Positions 37,623-47,070 of a DNA stretch of 64,000 nt are shown here, piece after piece. Source of the DNA: Nocardiopsis dassonvillei_B (GTDB taxonomy: Bacteria; Actinomycetota; Actinomycetes; Streptosporangiales; Streptosporangiaceae); assembly GCF_964273065.1 (NCBI RefSeq), contig NZ_OZ186815.1, positions 5,642,001-5,706,000 of the forward strand, given 5' to 3'. Position 1 is the stretch's first letter, and every line of letters begins with the position of its first letter. The notes below the pieces were generated by a model. That model had not been told where the DNA came from, did not search any database, and worked only from the letters and a program-made list of their open reading frames with translations. The position numbers were made by a program, and so were the translations under genes.

Positions 37623-39332
37623 GTGCTCGAAGAAGTCCGCATCCAGGGACTCGGGGTCATCGACGACGCCGTGTTGGAACTGTCACCGGGGTTGACCGTC
37701 GTCACCGGTGAGACCGGCGCCGGTAAGACCATGGTCGTCACCGGGCTGGGGCTGCTCTTCGGCGGTCGCGCCGACCCCCAGCGGGTCCGCCCCGGGGCCG
37801 ACCGTGCGCTGGTGGAGGGCCGGATGTCGGTCCCCCGCGAGGGCCGGGTGGCCGAGCGGGTCGCCGAGGCCGGCGGTGAGCTGGACGACGACGTGCTGAT
37901 CGTGGCGCGCACGGTGTCGGCCGAGGGCCGCTCCCGGGCGACCCTGGGCGGCCGGTCGGCGCCGGTGAGCCTGCTGGCGTACCTGGCCGACGACCTGGTG
38001 GCCGTGCACGGGCAGTCCGACCAGCAGCGGCTGCTGCGCACCGACCGCCAGCGCGGGTCGCTGGACCGGTTCGCGGGGGAGGAGCTGGCGAAGGCGCTGA
38101 AGCAGTACACGGCGGCGCACCGGCGGTACCGCGAGGTGTCGGAGGAGCTGGCGGAGCTGACCGAGCGGGCGCGTGAGCGCGCCCAGGAGGCCGACATGCT
38201 CCGGTTCGGTGTGGAGGAGATCGCCGCCGCCGCACCGGTGTCGGGCGAGGACGCCGAGCTCTTGGCGGAGGAGACCCGGCTGGCGCACGCCGACGGGCTG
38301 CGGGTGGCGGCGACCACCGCGCACGAGGCGCTCGCCGGCGACCCGGCCTCCGACGTGGAGGTGGACGTGGCGGCGCTGCTGTCGGCGGCCCGCCAGGCGG
38401 TGGCGTCGGTGCGCGAGCACGATCCGGTGCTGGCGGCGATCGGGGACCGGCTGGACGAGGCGTCCTACATCCTGACCGACGCCGCCACGGAGCTGGCCTC
38501 CTACGCCGAGTCGGTGGACGCCGACCCGGCCCGGCTGGCGCACGTGCAGGAGCGGCGGGCGCTGCTGACGTCGCTGTCGCGCAAGTACGGCGAGACCGCC
38601 GACGACATCCTGGCGTGGGCCGAGGACGCGGCCAAGCGGCTGGCGTCCCTGGAGGGCGACGACGAGCGCATCGAGGAGCTGCGGGCCGAGGCCGAGGAGC
38701 TGTACGCCCGGATGGACCACTGGGCGGGGGAGCTCACCCGGATCCGCACCGAGGCGGCCGAGCGGTTCGGTGCGGCGGTGACCGAGGAGCTGACGGCGCT
38801 GGCGATGCCGCACGCCCGGGTGAGCGTGCGGATCACCACGGGGGAGGAGTTCGGCTCCCACGGGCGCGACGATGTGGAACTGCTGCTGGCGCCCCATCCC
38901 AGCGCCCGGCCGCTGCCGCTGCACAAGGGCGCCTCGGGCGGTGAGCTGTCGCGGGTGATGCTGGCGATCGAGGTGGTGTTCGCGGGCGCCGACCCGGTGC
39001 CGACGTTCGTGTTCGACGAGGTCGACGCGGGTGTGGGCGGTAAGGCCGCGGTGGAGATCGGCCGCAGGTTGGCGCGGTTGGCGCGGCGGTCCCAGGTCAT
39101 CGTGGTCACCCACCTGCCGCAGGTGGCGGCGTTCGCCGACGCGCACCTGGTGGTGGAGAAGTCCACCGACGGGCTGGTCACCGAGAGCGGTGTGGTGCGT
39201 CTGGACCGGGCCGGCCGGGTGCGTGAGCTGTCGCGGATGCTCGCGGGTCTGGAGGATTCCGAGCTGGGTCGGGCGCACGCCGAGGAACTGCTGGTCAACG
39301 CCGATCCGGAGCGCGCGTACCCGGCGGCGTGA
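37623..39332 (+). CDS. recN: DNA repair protein RecN
   Basis: This 569-residue SMC-like ATPase acts in double-strand break repair. Walker A is VTGETGAGKTMVV, the ABC signature is GASGGELSRVMLA, and Walker B with D-loop is PTFVFDEVDAGVGGKAAVEIGRRLARLA. Between these lie the coiled-coil arms (about residues 150-370). GTG 37623 follows GGAGAGGG and gives the standard LEEVRIQGLGVIDDA start. No LexA box is visible upstream. Confidence 0.95.
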   Translation: MLEEVRIQGLGVIDDAVLELSPGLTVVTGETGAGKTMVVTGLGLLFGGRADPQRVRPGADRALVEGRMSVPREGRVAERVAEAGGELDDDVLIVARTVSAEGRSRATLGGRSAPVSLLAYLADDLVAVHGQSDQQRLLRTDRQRGSLDRFAGEELAKALKQYTAAHRRYREVSEELAELTERARERAQEADMLRFGVEEIAAAAPVSGEDAELLAEETRLAHADGLRVAATTAHEALAGDPASDVEVDVAALLSAARQAVASVREHDPVLAAIGDRLDEASYILTDAATELASYAESVDADPARLAHVQERRALLTSLSRKYGETADDILAWAEDAAKRLASLEGDDERIEELRAEAEELYARMDHWAGELTRIRTEAAERFGAAVTEELTALAMPHARVSVRITTGEEFGSHGRDDVELLLAPHPSARPLPLHKGASGGELSRVMLAIEVVFAGADPVPTFVFDEVDAGVGGKAAVEIGRRLARLARRSQVIVVTHLPQVAAFADAHLVVEKSTDGLVTESGVVRLDRAGRVRELSRMLAGLEDSELGRAHAEELLVNADPERAYPAA

Positions 39333-39480
39333 GGGGGTCGCCGGCGGGCCGGCCGCGCCGTGGGAGGGGTGAGACGCTCCGGGACGGGTAGGGGGCGGGA
39401 CGGAGCGCCGTGGGGCGCCCGTGACCCGAACACGCCGACCGCCACGCTGTTATAACTCTGCGTAGGCGACTTCTGACAGT

Positions 39481-40695
39481 ATGCCAGCGATGAAGGTATC
39501 GGACGCGCTCAGCGCGACAGTCATGCGGTTCCGCCGGACCCGGGCGGACTCCCCCCTCGGGCTGGTCGCCCCCGTGCGCTCGGACCGGCGCACCAAGAAC
39601 CTGACCAAGCGACTGCGCCCGGGCGACATCGCGGTCATCGACCATGTCGACCTGGACCGCGTCAGCGCCGAGGCGCTGGTGGAGTGCGGGGTCTCGGCGG
39701 TCCTCAACGTCGCCCGGAGCATCTCGGGCCGCTACCCCAACCAGGGCCCGGAGCTGATCACGGGCGCGGGCATCCCGCTGGTCGACGACGTCGACCCCGA
39801 GGTGTTCACCCGCGTCCGCGACGGCGAGCGGCTGCGCCTGGAGGGCGGGGTGCTGTACCGGGGCGGGGAAGCGGTGGCCCGGGGCGTGGAGCAGACCCCG
39901 GAGACGGTCGCCGCCGCCATGGCCGAGGCCCGGGCCGGGCTGGCCACCCAGCTGGAGGCGTTCGCGGCCAACACCATGGCGTACCTGCAGCACGAGCGGG
40001 ACCTGCTGCTGGACGGCATCGGCATCCCCGAGATCGCCACGGAGATGGAGGGCCGCCACGTCCTGATCGTCGTGCGCGGCTACCACTACCGGGAGGACAT
40101 CGCCGCGCTGCGGCCCTACATCCGCGAGTTCCGGCCGGTGATCATCGCCGTGGACGGCGGTGCCGACGCGGTCATGGAGGCGGGGTACCGGCCCGACATC
40201 ATCGTCGGGGACTTCGACTCGGTGTCGGACGGGGCGCTGGCCAGCGGCGCCGAGCTGGTCGTGCACGCCTACCGGGACGGGCGCGCCCCCGGCCTGCAGC
40301 GCCTGACCGACCTGGGGTACCCGGCCGTGGTGTTCCCCGCGACCGGCACCAGCGAGGACGTGGCGATGATGCTCGCCGACGGGTCCGGCGCCTCCCTCAT
40401 CGTTGCGGTGGGCACGCACGCCACCCTGGAGGAGTTCCTCGACAAGGGGCGCTCGGGGATGGCCAGTACCTTCCTCACCCGGCTCCGGGTGGGCGGCAAA
40501 CTCGTGGACGCCAAGGGCGTGAGCCGCCTGTACCGTTCTCGGATCTCCCCGTGGGCGCTGCTCGGGCTGGTCGCGGCCTGCCTGCTCACGATCGTGGTCG
40601 CCGCCTACAGTTCACCGGCCGGGCAGGTCTACCTCACGTTCCTCGCGGCGCGCTGGGACGCCTTCACCTACTGGCTGACGGGGCTGTTCACGTGA
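39481..40695 (+). CDS. steA: SteA-like cytokinetic ring protein (thiamine-pyrophosphokinase-fold)
   Basis: The 404-residue protein has the SteA features: an N-terminal region, a central TPK-like domain (VIIAVDGGADAVMEAGYRPDIIVGDFDSVSDGAL) and a C-terminal membrane helix (about residues 357-378). In Corynebacterium, SteA and SteB form a membrane complex that activates peptidoglycan hydrolases at division; the same pairing here supports this role. The stop overlaps the steB start by 4 bases (GTGA). The start could be ATG 39481 or ATG 39490, and neither has a clear ribosome site. A TATAAC at 39451-39456 could be a -10 box. Confidence 0.87.
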   Translation: MPAMKVSDALSATVMRFRRTRADSPLGLVAPVRSDRRTKNLTKRLRPGDIAVIDHVDLDRVSAEALVECGVSAVLNVARSISGRYPNQGPELITGAGIPLVDDVDPEVFTRVRDGERLRLEGGVLYRGGEAVARGVEQTPETVAAAMAEARAGLATQLEAFAANTMAYLQHERDLLLDGIGIPEIATEMEGRHVLIVVRGYHYREDIAALRPYIREFRPVIIAVDGGADAVMEAGYRPDIIVGDFDSVSDGALASGAELVVHAYRDGRAPGLQRLTDLGYPAVVFPATGTSEDVAMMLADGSGASLIVAVGTHATLEEFLDKGRSGMASTFLTRLRVGGKLVDAKGVSRLYRSRISPWALLGLVAACLLTIVVAAYSSPAGQVYLTFLAARWDAFTYWLTGLFT

Positions 40696-41714
40696 TCGAT
40701 TTCCGCTACCACCTGGTGTCCATCATCGCGGTGTTCCTGGCGTTGACGGTGGGGCTCGTCCTGGGCACCACCATGCTGCAGGACCCGCTCCTCAACACGC
40801 TGCAGGACGAGACCGCCGACCTGAGGGGGGAGACCGAGAACCTGCGCGCCGAGCGCGACGTCGCCGACCGGGTCAACGCCGGGGCCGACGAGCTCGCCGA
40901 CGCCGCGGCGGGCGATCTGCTGGAGGACCGGCTCCGGGACCTGGACGTGGTGCTGGTGCAGGCGCCGGGCGCCGACGCCGACACGGCGGCCTCGCTGGGC
41001 GAGCGGGTGGAGGAGGCGGGCGGCTCGGTCGCCGGACGGGTCGAGGTCCGGGCGGAGTTCGTCGACCCGGGCAACACGGCGTTCGTCGACGAGCTGGCCC
41101 TGCAGGTCTCCGCCGATCCGGGGGACCTGGAGGGGGTGGGGACCTATGAGAAGGCGGGCACGGAGATCGGCCGGGCCCTGGCACGGGGGGCCGAGCGCGA
41201 CGACGGCGAGGAGGAGGACGGGCACGATCCGGCCTCGGTGCTGGCGACGTTCGTCGAGGGCGGGCTGCTGTCGGTGCACGGGGACCCGGCGGGTGCGGCC
41301 GACGCGGTCGTGGTCGTCGCGCCGTCCTCGGCCGAGCAGGCCGGGCAGGACGACCGGGAGGCGGTGAACACGGTGCTGGCGGCGTTCACCTCGGCCCTGC
41401 ACGACCGGGTCGAGGGGCTGGTGCTGGCGGGGGACGTGCCGTCCTCGCGCGGGCACGGGATGCTCGCCCGGGCCCGCGCGGAGGGGTCCGGTTTCGCGAC
41501 CGTGGACATGGCGGGGCGCCCGATGGGCGACATCGTGGCGGTGCTGGCGCTGGCCGAGGACCTCGACGGCGACGGCGGTGCCTACGGGGTGGGCGAGGGG
41601 GCGCGCGCGTTCATGCCGGATCCGCTGCCCGAGCCCCGGGCGTCGGCCTCGCCGTCCCCGTCTCCGTCCCCGGGCGGGGACGAGGCGCGCCGGGTCGTCC
41701 GGGAGGGGGAGTGA
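40692..41714 (+). CDS. steB: SteB/MctB-like copper-transporter-family protein
   Basis: This 340-residue membrane-anchored protein starts IDFRYHLVSIIAVFLALTVGLVLGTTMLQ (one signal-anchor helix). A coiled coil (about residues 30-65) and a large extracytoplasmic domain follow. It belongs to the group named copper transporter (DUF3186), whose members include MctB and the division protein SteB. Pairing with steA favours the SteB role. The tail is Ser/Pro-rich (PRASASPSPSPSPGGDE). It overlaps steA by 4 bases and the next gene by 1 base. Confidence 0.85.
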   Translation: MIDFRYHLVSIIAVFLALTVGLVLGTTMLQDPLLNTLQDETADLRGETENLRAERDVADRVNAGADELADAAAGDLLEDRLRDLDVVLVQAPGADADTAASLGERVEEAGGSVAGRVEVRAEFVDPGNTAFVDELALQVSADPGDLEGVGTYEKAGTEIGRALARGAERDDGEEEDGHDPASVLATFVEGGLLSVHGDPAGAADAVVVVAPSSAEQAGQDDREAVNTVLAAFTSALHDRVEGLVLAGDVPSSRGHGMLARARAEGSGFATVDMAGRPMGDIVAVLALAEDLDGDGGAYGVGEGARAFMPDPLPEPRASASPSPSPSPGGDEARRVVREGE

Positions 41715-42871
41715 TGGGCCCCTTGCGCCGGTTCCCCTCCGTCGGCCGCGGTGCGGCCGCCCCCGCCGTACAGGGACTGGTGGGGGCCGCGGTGGCGGTG
41801 GTGGCCGCACGCGCCGCCTACGCCCTGCTCACCCGCGCCACCCCCGACGCCGAACCCGCCCGCGTCCCCGTCCCGCGCTCCGAGCCCGGTGCCCGGGTGT
41901 CCGGCCCGGTGGCGGCGGCCGTCCCCGCGCCCTCCCGTCCGCGGCCGGGGGGCGCCGCGGCGCGGGTGCCGGTGCCCGCGCCGGCCACCGCCGTGCCCGG
42001 GGGTCCGGGGTCCGGAGCCGTGTCGGCCACCGCCGCGCCCGGTGGACCGCGGTCCGGACCCGCGCCGGCCACCGCCGTGTCCGCGGCGGTCCCGTCCGGG
42101 GCCGCTCCGGTTCCGCCCGCCCCGGCCGCCGCGCCGGTGTCGGACCCGCGGCGGGCGGGGGCGTGGTGGCGGACCAACTTCCGGGGGCGGAGGGTCACCC
42201 TCCAGGAGGGGCCCGCGCTGGCCTCGGGGGTGTGCGCGGCGAGCCTGCTCACGCCCGGCCTGGACCCCCGGGTCCGGGCGGCGACGGCGCTGGCCGCCGC
42301 CGGGGCGGCCGGGTTCGGCGCCTACGACGACCTGGCCGGGACGGCCGACGACCGCGGGCTGCGCGGCCACCTGGGCGCCCTGGCCCGGGGGCGGGTGACC
42401 ACCGGGGCGGTCAAGATGGCGGGTATCGGCGCCACCGGTCTGGCCGCCGCCGCCCTGCTGCGCCGCGGCCCCCTGGACACCCTGGTGGACGGGGCGCTCA
42501 TCGCCGCCGGGGCCAACCTGGTGAACCTGTTCGACCTGCGCCCGGGGCGCGCCGTCAAGCTCGGGCTGCTGGCCGCCCTGCCCGGGCTGGCCTCCCCGGC
42601 GGCACCGGCGCTGGCCCCCGCCGTCGGCGCCTGCGCCGCCCTGCTCCCCGACGACCTGGCCGAGCGTTCCATGCTCGGCGACGCGGGGGCCAACGCCCTG
42701 GGTGCGGCCCTGGGTGCGGCCGCGGCGGCCCGCGCACCCCGGCCGGTGCGGTGGGCGCTGCTGGGCGCGGTGGTCGCCCTGACCCTGGCCGGGGAGGTCA
42801 CGAGCTTCTCCCGGGTCATCGACCGGGTGGCGCCGCTGCGGGCCCTGGACCGGTGGGGGCGGTGCGGGTGA
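41714..42871 (+). CDS. MraY-like (glycosyltransferase family 4 type) membrane protein
   Basis: The 385-residue protein has an N-terminal helix, an ~100-residue Ala/Pro/Val-rich linker (about 45-145) and a membrane domain related to UDP-HexNAc-1-phosphate polyprenyl transferases. Family hallmarks are present in altered form: GAYDDLAGTADDRGLRGHL, NLVNLFDLRPGRAVKLG (in place of NxxNLxDGxDGLA) and RSMLGDAGANALGAALG (in place of FMGDxGS). It could be an enzyme of lipid-linked sugar synthesis or a non-catalytic relative. Its place between steB and murJ points to cell-wall work. ATG 41714 shares a base with the steB stop. Confidence 0.75.
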   Translation: MGPLRRFPSVGRGAAAPAVQGLVGAAVAVVAARAAYALLTRATPDAEPARVPVPRSEPGARVSGPVAAAVPAPSRPRPGGAAARVPVPAPATAVPGGPGSGAVSATAAPGGPRSGPAPATAVSAAVPSGAAPVPPAPAAAPVSDPRRAGAWWRTNFRGRRVTLQEGPALASGVCAASLLTPGLDPRVRAATALAAAGAAGFGAYDDLAGTADDRGLRGHLGALARGRVTTGAVKMAGIGATGLAAAALLRRGPLDTLVDGALIAAGANLVNLFDLRPGRAVKLGLLAALPGLASPAAPALAPAVGACAALLPDDLAERSMLGDAGANALGAALGAAAAARAPRPVRWALLGAVVALTLAGEVTSFSRVIDRVAPLRALDRWGRCG

Positions 42872-42881
42872 GGGGCCCGGG

Positions 42882-44504
42882 GTGTCCCGTATCTCCGCCG
42901 GGGTGACGCACGGGGTCGGCCGGGCCGCGCTGCTCATCGCGGCGGTCACGGTGGGCGCCCGGGTGGCCGGGTTCGGGCGCACGGTGGTGTTCTCCCAGAC
43001 GGTGGGGGACACCTGTCTGGGGACCGCCTACATCACCGCCAACCAGCTGCCCGCGGTGCTGTTCGAGATCGTCATCGGCGGGGCGCTGACAGCGGTGGTG
43101 GTCCCGGTGCTGGCGGCCGCCGCCGAGCGCGGTGAGCGGGAGCGGGTGGAGCGCACGGCGTCGGCGCTGCTCACCTGGGTGCTGCTGCTGTCGGTGCCGC
43201 TGGCGGGGCTCATCGCGCTGTCCGCCCCGTACACGATGGCGCTGATGCTGGGCGCGGGTGCGGGCTGCGACCCGCGGGCGCTGGCGGCGCTGTCGGTGCG
43301 GATGCTGCTGGTGTTCGCCCCGCAGGTGGTGTTCTACGGTCTGGCGGCGGTGCTGTACGGGGTGCTGCAGTCGCACCGCAGGTTCGTGTCCCCGGCGGTC
43401 GCCCCGCTGGTGTCGAGCGTGGTGCTGGTCTCCTCCTACCTGCTGTTCGTTCCGCTGGGAGGGGCCTACCGGGACGACCCGGCCGGGCTGCCGATGCCGG
43501 CCGAGCTGCTGCTGTCGCTGGGGACGACGGCCGGGGTGGTCGCGCTGTTTTTGACGGTGCTGGGGCCGGCGGTGCGCCTGGGGCTGCGCTGGCGCCCCCG
43601 GCTGACCTTCCCGCCCGGGGTGGGCAGGCGGGTGCGCTCGCTGGCGGCGGCGTCCCTGGTGCCGCTCGTGGCGATGCAGGCGTGCCTGCTGCTGTCGGTG
43701 GCGCTGGCCAACCGGGGCGGCGGGGCGGGTGCGTCGGTGCTGTACACCTACGCGTGGGCGCTGTTCACCCTGCCCTACGGGGTGATCGCGGTGCCGATCG
43801 CGACCAGTGCGTTCACGGCGCTGGCGGTGGCCCACGCCGACCGGGACAGAGGCGTGTACGCGGAGCTGGTGGCCCGGCCCGCCCGGGCGTGCGCGGTGCT
43901 GACGGCCGCGGTGGGCGCCGCTCTGGCCGCCGCGGCGGACCCGGTGGCGCAGGTGTTCGCCCGGCACGACCCGGTGGCGCTGGAACGGGCCCTGGTGGCC
44001 TACGCCCCGGGTGTGGTGGGGTTCGGGCTGGTGGCGCTGTACAGCCGTGCGCTGTACGCGTCCCACCACGGCAGGCCGGCCGCGGCCGCCCAGACCCTGG
44101 GCTGGCTGCTGGTGATGGCGGGTTCGGCGGTGTCGGTGGCGCTGGTGCCCGCCGGGTGGACGATCGCGGCGCTGGGCTGGTCGACGACACTGGGGCTGAC
44201 GTGCGCGGCGCTGGCGTGCGCGGCGGCGGTGCGGCGGGTGCACGGGGCGGCGGCGCTGGCCGGGGCGGGCCGGTCGGCCGCCGCGGTGGTGGCGGGCGGG
44301 GCGCTGGGCTGGGCGGCGGCCCGTCCGGTGGCCGGGTCGCTGTCGGGCGGCGGGGTATGGCCCTCGGTGGGGGCGGCCCTGCTCTCGGGCGCACTGGCGG
44401 TGGCGGTGTTCGCCCTGGTGGCGGCCGTGGTGGACCGCTCGGCGGCGAGGGCGGCCCTGGATCGGGTCCGGAGCGTGTTCGAACGCAGGAGGGGGAGCCG
44501 GTGA
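42882..44504 (+). CDS. murJ: MurJ/MviN-family lipid II flippase
   Basis: This 540-residue protein has about 14 predicted membrane helices and MurJ features: ARVAGFGRTVVFSQTVGDTCLGTAYITANQLPAVLFEIVIGGALTAVVVPV near the start, and FAPQVVFYGLAAVLYGVLQSHRRFVSPAVAPL in the middle. MurJ flips the peptidoglycan precursor lipid II to the outer face of the membrane. GTG 42882 follows AGGGG. The stop overlaps the next gene's GTG by 4 bases, so the flippase and a glycosyltransferase are co-translated. Confidence 0.88.
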   Translation: MSRISAGVTHGVGRAALLIAAVTVGARVAGFGRTVVFSQTVGDTCLGTAYITANQLPAVLFEIVIGGALTAVVVPVLAAAAERGERERVERTASALLTWVLLLSVPLAGLIALSAPYTMALMLGAGAGCDPRALAALSVRMLLVFAPQVVFYGLAAVLYGVLQSHRRFVSPAVAPLVSSVVLVSSYLLFVPLGGAYRDDPAGLPMPAELLLSLGTTAGVVALFLTVLGPAVRLGLRWRPRLTFPPGVGRRVRSLAAASLVPLVAMQACLLLSVALANRGGGAGASVLYTYAWALFTLPYGVIAVPIATSAFTALAVAHADRDRGVYAELVARPARACAVLTAAVGAALAAAADPVAQVFARHDPVALERALVAYAPGVVGFGLVALYSRALYASHHGRPAAAAQTLGWLLVMAGSAVSVALVPAGWTIAALGWSTTLGLTCAALACAAAVRRVHGAAALAGAGRSAAAVVAGGALGWAAARPVAGSLSGGGVWPSVGAALLSGALAVAVFALVAAVVDRSAARAALDRVRSVFERRRGSR

Positions 44505-45583
44505 ACGGCAGGATCGCGTTGGTGTTGGGGACCAGTACCGGTGGGGCGGGCAGGCATGTGCTGTCCCTGGGGGAGGGGCTGGTGCGGCGGGGGTACCGGG
44601 TGGCGGTGGTGGGCCCGGCCGCCGCCGAGCGGGAGTTCGCCTTCACCGATGCCGGGATGCGGTTCGCTCCGGTGCGGATCGGGGCGGTCCCGTCGGTCGC
44701 GGACCCGGCGACGGTGCTGCGGCTGCGTTCGCTGCTCGGGGGCGCCGACATGGTGCACGCGCACGGGATGCGGGCCGGTGCGCTGTGCGCGCTGGCGGGG
44801 GTGCGCCCGCTGGTGGTGACGGCGCACAACGCCCCGCCGCCGGTGGACGGCCCGCTGGCGGCGGCCTACCCGGTGCTGGAGAGGATCGTGGCGCTGCGCG
44901 CCGACGTGGTGCTGGGGGTGTCGGGTGACCTGGTGCGCAGGCTGGAGCGGGCGGGGGCGCGCGACGCCCGCCCCGCGGTGGTGGCGGCTCCCGACACGGG
45001 GCCGCCGCTCAAGGGGCGCGAGGCGACCCGCTCGGACCTGGCGGTGCTGCCCGAGCGCCCGCTGCTGCTGACCGTCGCCCGGCTCGCGGAGCAGAAGGGG
45101 CTGGACATGCTGCTGGCGGCGGCCCCGCGGATCGCCGACCGGAGCCCGGAGCCGGTCATCGCGATCGCGGGCGACGGGCCGCTGTGGGGCGCCCTGCACG
45201 ACACCGCCGCGGAGCTGACGGCCGACGTGCGCATGCTGGGTCACCGTACGGACGTGGCCGACCTGCTGGCGGCCGCCGACGTGTTCTGCCTGACCAGCCA
45301 GTGGGAGGGGCCGTCGCTGGTGATCATGGAGGCGCTGCGGGCGGGGCTGCCGGTGGTGTCCACCCGGGTGGGCGGCATCCCGGACCTGTACGCGGGGACG
45401 GTGCTCATGGTGCCGCCGGGCGACCCGGAGGCGTTCGCGGCGGCCGTGGGGCGGGTCCTGGACGATCCGGGGCTCGCCGCGGACCTGCGGGAGCGGTCCG
45501 TGTCGGCGGCGCGGTCGCTGCCCGGGGAGGAGGACGCGGTGGCGGCGGCGTGCGCCGTGTACAAGTCGGTGCTGGGCCGGTGA
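44501..45583 (+). CDS. GT4-family glycosyltransferase
   Basis: This 360-residue GT-B glycosyltransferase has an N-terminal Rossmann half with ALVLGTSTGGAGRHVLSLGEGLVRRGYRV. The C-terminal half has LLTVARLAEQKGLDMLLAAAP, the sugar-nucleotide motif SQWEGPSLVIMEALRAGLPVVSTRVGGIPDLY (EX7E) and PPGDPEAFA. The acceptor is unknown; context (murJ, MraY-like, steAB) suggests a cell-envelope glycan. The GTG start has GGAGGGGGAGCC upstream and overlaps the murJ stop. It ends the long plus-strand run. Confidence 0.9.
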   Translation: MNGRIALVLGTSTGGAGRHVLSLGEGLVRRGYRVAVVGPAAAEREFAFTDAGMRFAPVRIGAVPSVADPATVLRLRSLLGGADMVHAHGMRAGALCALAGVRPLVVTAHNAPPPVDGPLAAAYPVLERIVALRADVVLGVSGDLVRRLERAGARDARPAVVAAPDTGPPLKGREATRSDLAVLPERPLLLTVARLAEQKGLDMLLAAAPRIADRSPEPVIAIAGDGPLWGALHDTAAELTADVRMLGHRTDVADLLAAADVFCLTSQWEGPSLVIMEALRAGLPVVSTRVGGIPDLYAGTVLMVPPGDPEAFAAAVGRVLDDPGLAADLRERSVSAARSLPGEEDAVAAACAVYKSVLGR

Positions 45584-45796
45584 CGGGGACGGGGGAATGC
45601 CCCGGGGGGTCTGTGCCTTATATACACGGATATCCGAACCGGCCGCGGTGTGTCCCGCGGGGACGGATGATGTGTCCCCGGGGCCGTTCGACTTCATCCT
45701 CCGCGCCACTTCTGCGGAGAGGGCGGATATGGCATCGTGGTCACCGGCCGGGCATGCGAGATCACCTCGTGCGGCCGGTATCCTTGCCTGGCATGT
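45584..45796. other. Intergenic region upstream of the terC riboswitch
   Basis: No gene is seen here. The region contains an AT-rich patch, CCTTATATACACGG (from about 45616), and a perfect 10-base palindrome CGGATATCCG at 45627-45636. One of these may belong to the terC promoter or its operator. Confidence 0.4.
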
Positions 45797-45903
45797 GAGG
45801 GGAGTATCCCTGTCGCGGCGGTGCCGTCATCACGGAGCACAAGGACGTGTTCCCGGTTCCGTCGGTTCGCACCCCACGGGGTGCGAGCGGGAGAGACCTC
45901 CGG
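45797..45903 (+). ncRNA. yybP-ykoY (Mn2+) riboswitch upstream of terC
   Basis: The leader has the diagnostic parts of this family: GAGGGGAGTA at 45797-45806 on the 5' side, CCGTCATCACGG at 45824-45835 in the middle, and GAGAGACCTC at 45891-45900 on the 3' side. P1 forms from GAGG with CCTC. These riboswitches bind Mn2+ and turn on exporters, TerC among them. Here it ends about 55 bases before the terC start, and GGAGG precedes the GTG. No separate terminator hairpin is obvious, so control could be at translation. Confidence 0.85.
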
Positions 45904-45958
45904 CAGTTCGACGTGCGTGCAAACAGCTCGCGCGCACTGACCGGAGGAGTGAACGACA

Positions 45959-46987
45959 GTGAACGTGCCCCTGTGGGTCTGGATCGCCACGATCGGGGCC
46001 ATGGTCGCGATCCTGGTCATCGACCTGGCCATCGTGGACCACCCCTGGAGCAAGAAGAAGGGCCCCCAGGAGTTCGGGGTCAAGCAGGCCGCCTGGTGGG
46101 CCGTCTTCTACATCGGCATCGCCATCATCTTCGGCTTCGGTGTGTGGTACTACGGCGGCGCGACCGCCGGTGCCGAGTACTTCGCCGGGTTCGTCACCGA
46201 GAAGAGCCTGAGCGTCGACAACCTCTTCGTGTTCTACCTGCTGATGGGCTCCTTCGCGGTGCCCAAGAAGTACCAGCACGAGGTGCTGCTCGTCGGCATC
46301 GTCATCGCGCTGGTCATGCGCGGCATCTTCATCGTCCTCGGAGCCCAGGTCATCAACGCCTGGAGCGAGGTCTTCTACCTGTTCGGCGCCTTCCTCATCT
46401 ACACCGGGTACAAGATCGTCCGGGACCACATGAAGGGCGACGAGGACGAGAAGGACTTCACCCAGACGCCGGTCGTGCGCCTGGTCAAGCGGTTCTGGCC
46501 GGTCACCGAGGGCTACCACGGCGCGCACCTGACGGTGAAGCTCGACGGCAGGCGCCACATCACCCCGATGCTGCTGGTCATCCTGGCCATCGGCGTCATC
46601 GACCTGGTCTTCGCGGTCGACTCCATCCCGGCGATCTTCGGCCTCACCCAGGACGCCTACATCGTCTTCACCGCCAACGCGTTCGCCCTGCTGGGCCTGC
46701 GCCAGCTGTACTTCCTGCTGGCCGGCCTGATGGACCGCCTGGCCTACATCAGCTGGGGCCTGTCGGCGATCATGGTGTTCATCGGCGTGAAGATGATCCT
46801 GCACGCGCTGCACGAGAACGGCGTGCACGTCCCGGAGATCAGCACCTCCCTCTCCCTGACCGTGATCATCGGCGTCATGGTGGTCACCATCCTCGGCAGC
46901 CTGGTCAAGTCGGCGTCCGACGACCGCAAGGCGCCCCCCGCCGTCGAGGGGCGGGACGAGAAGGACTCCGCGGGCGAGCGCTCCTGA
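45959..46987 (+). CDS. TerC-family integral membrane protein (probable Mn2+ exporter)
   Basis: The 342-residue membrane protein has nine or so helices and the TerC acidic motifs: EKSLSVDNLFVFYLL and DLVFAVDSIPAIFGLT, in which Asp/Glu residues lie within membrane helices. TerC proteins were named for tellurite resistance, but members under yybP-ykoY control export Mn2+ or load it onto secreted enzymes. The riboswitch upstream supports Mn2+ here. GTG 45959 follows GGAGG with 11 bases between. A terminator follows. Confidence 0.92.
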   Translation: MNVPLWVWIATIGAMVAILVIDLAIVDHPWSKKKGPQEFGVKQAAWWAVFYIGIAIIFGFGVWYYGGATAGAEYFAGFVTEKSLSVDNLFVFYLLMGSFAVPKKYQHEVLLVGIVIALVMRGIFIVLGAQVINAWSEVFYLFGAFLIYTGYKIVRDHMKGDEDEKDFTQTPVVRLVKRFWPVTEGYHGAHLTVKLDGRRHITPMLLVILAIGVIDLVFAVDSIPAIFGLTQDAYIVFTANAFALLGLRQLYFLLAGLMDRLAYISWGLSAIMVFIGVKMILHALHENGVHVPEISTSLSLTVIIGVMVVTILGSLVKSASDDRKAPPAVEGRDEKDSAGERS

Positions 46988-47006
46988 GCCCCTCCCGCAC
47001 GCTCCT

Positions 47007-47041
47007 CCGGGGGCGGTCCCGCGCGCCGGGGCCGCCCCCGG
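47007..47041 (+). terminator. Terminator after terC
   Basis: CCGGGGGCGG pairs with CCGCCCCCGG (10 bp) around a 15-base loop, followed by TTCTCTTTT. It lies 20 bases after the terC stop. Confidence 0.8.
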
Positions 47042-47070
47042 TTCTCTTTTCCGCGGGTCGCGCGAAAACC

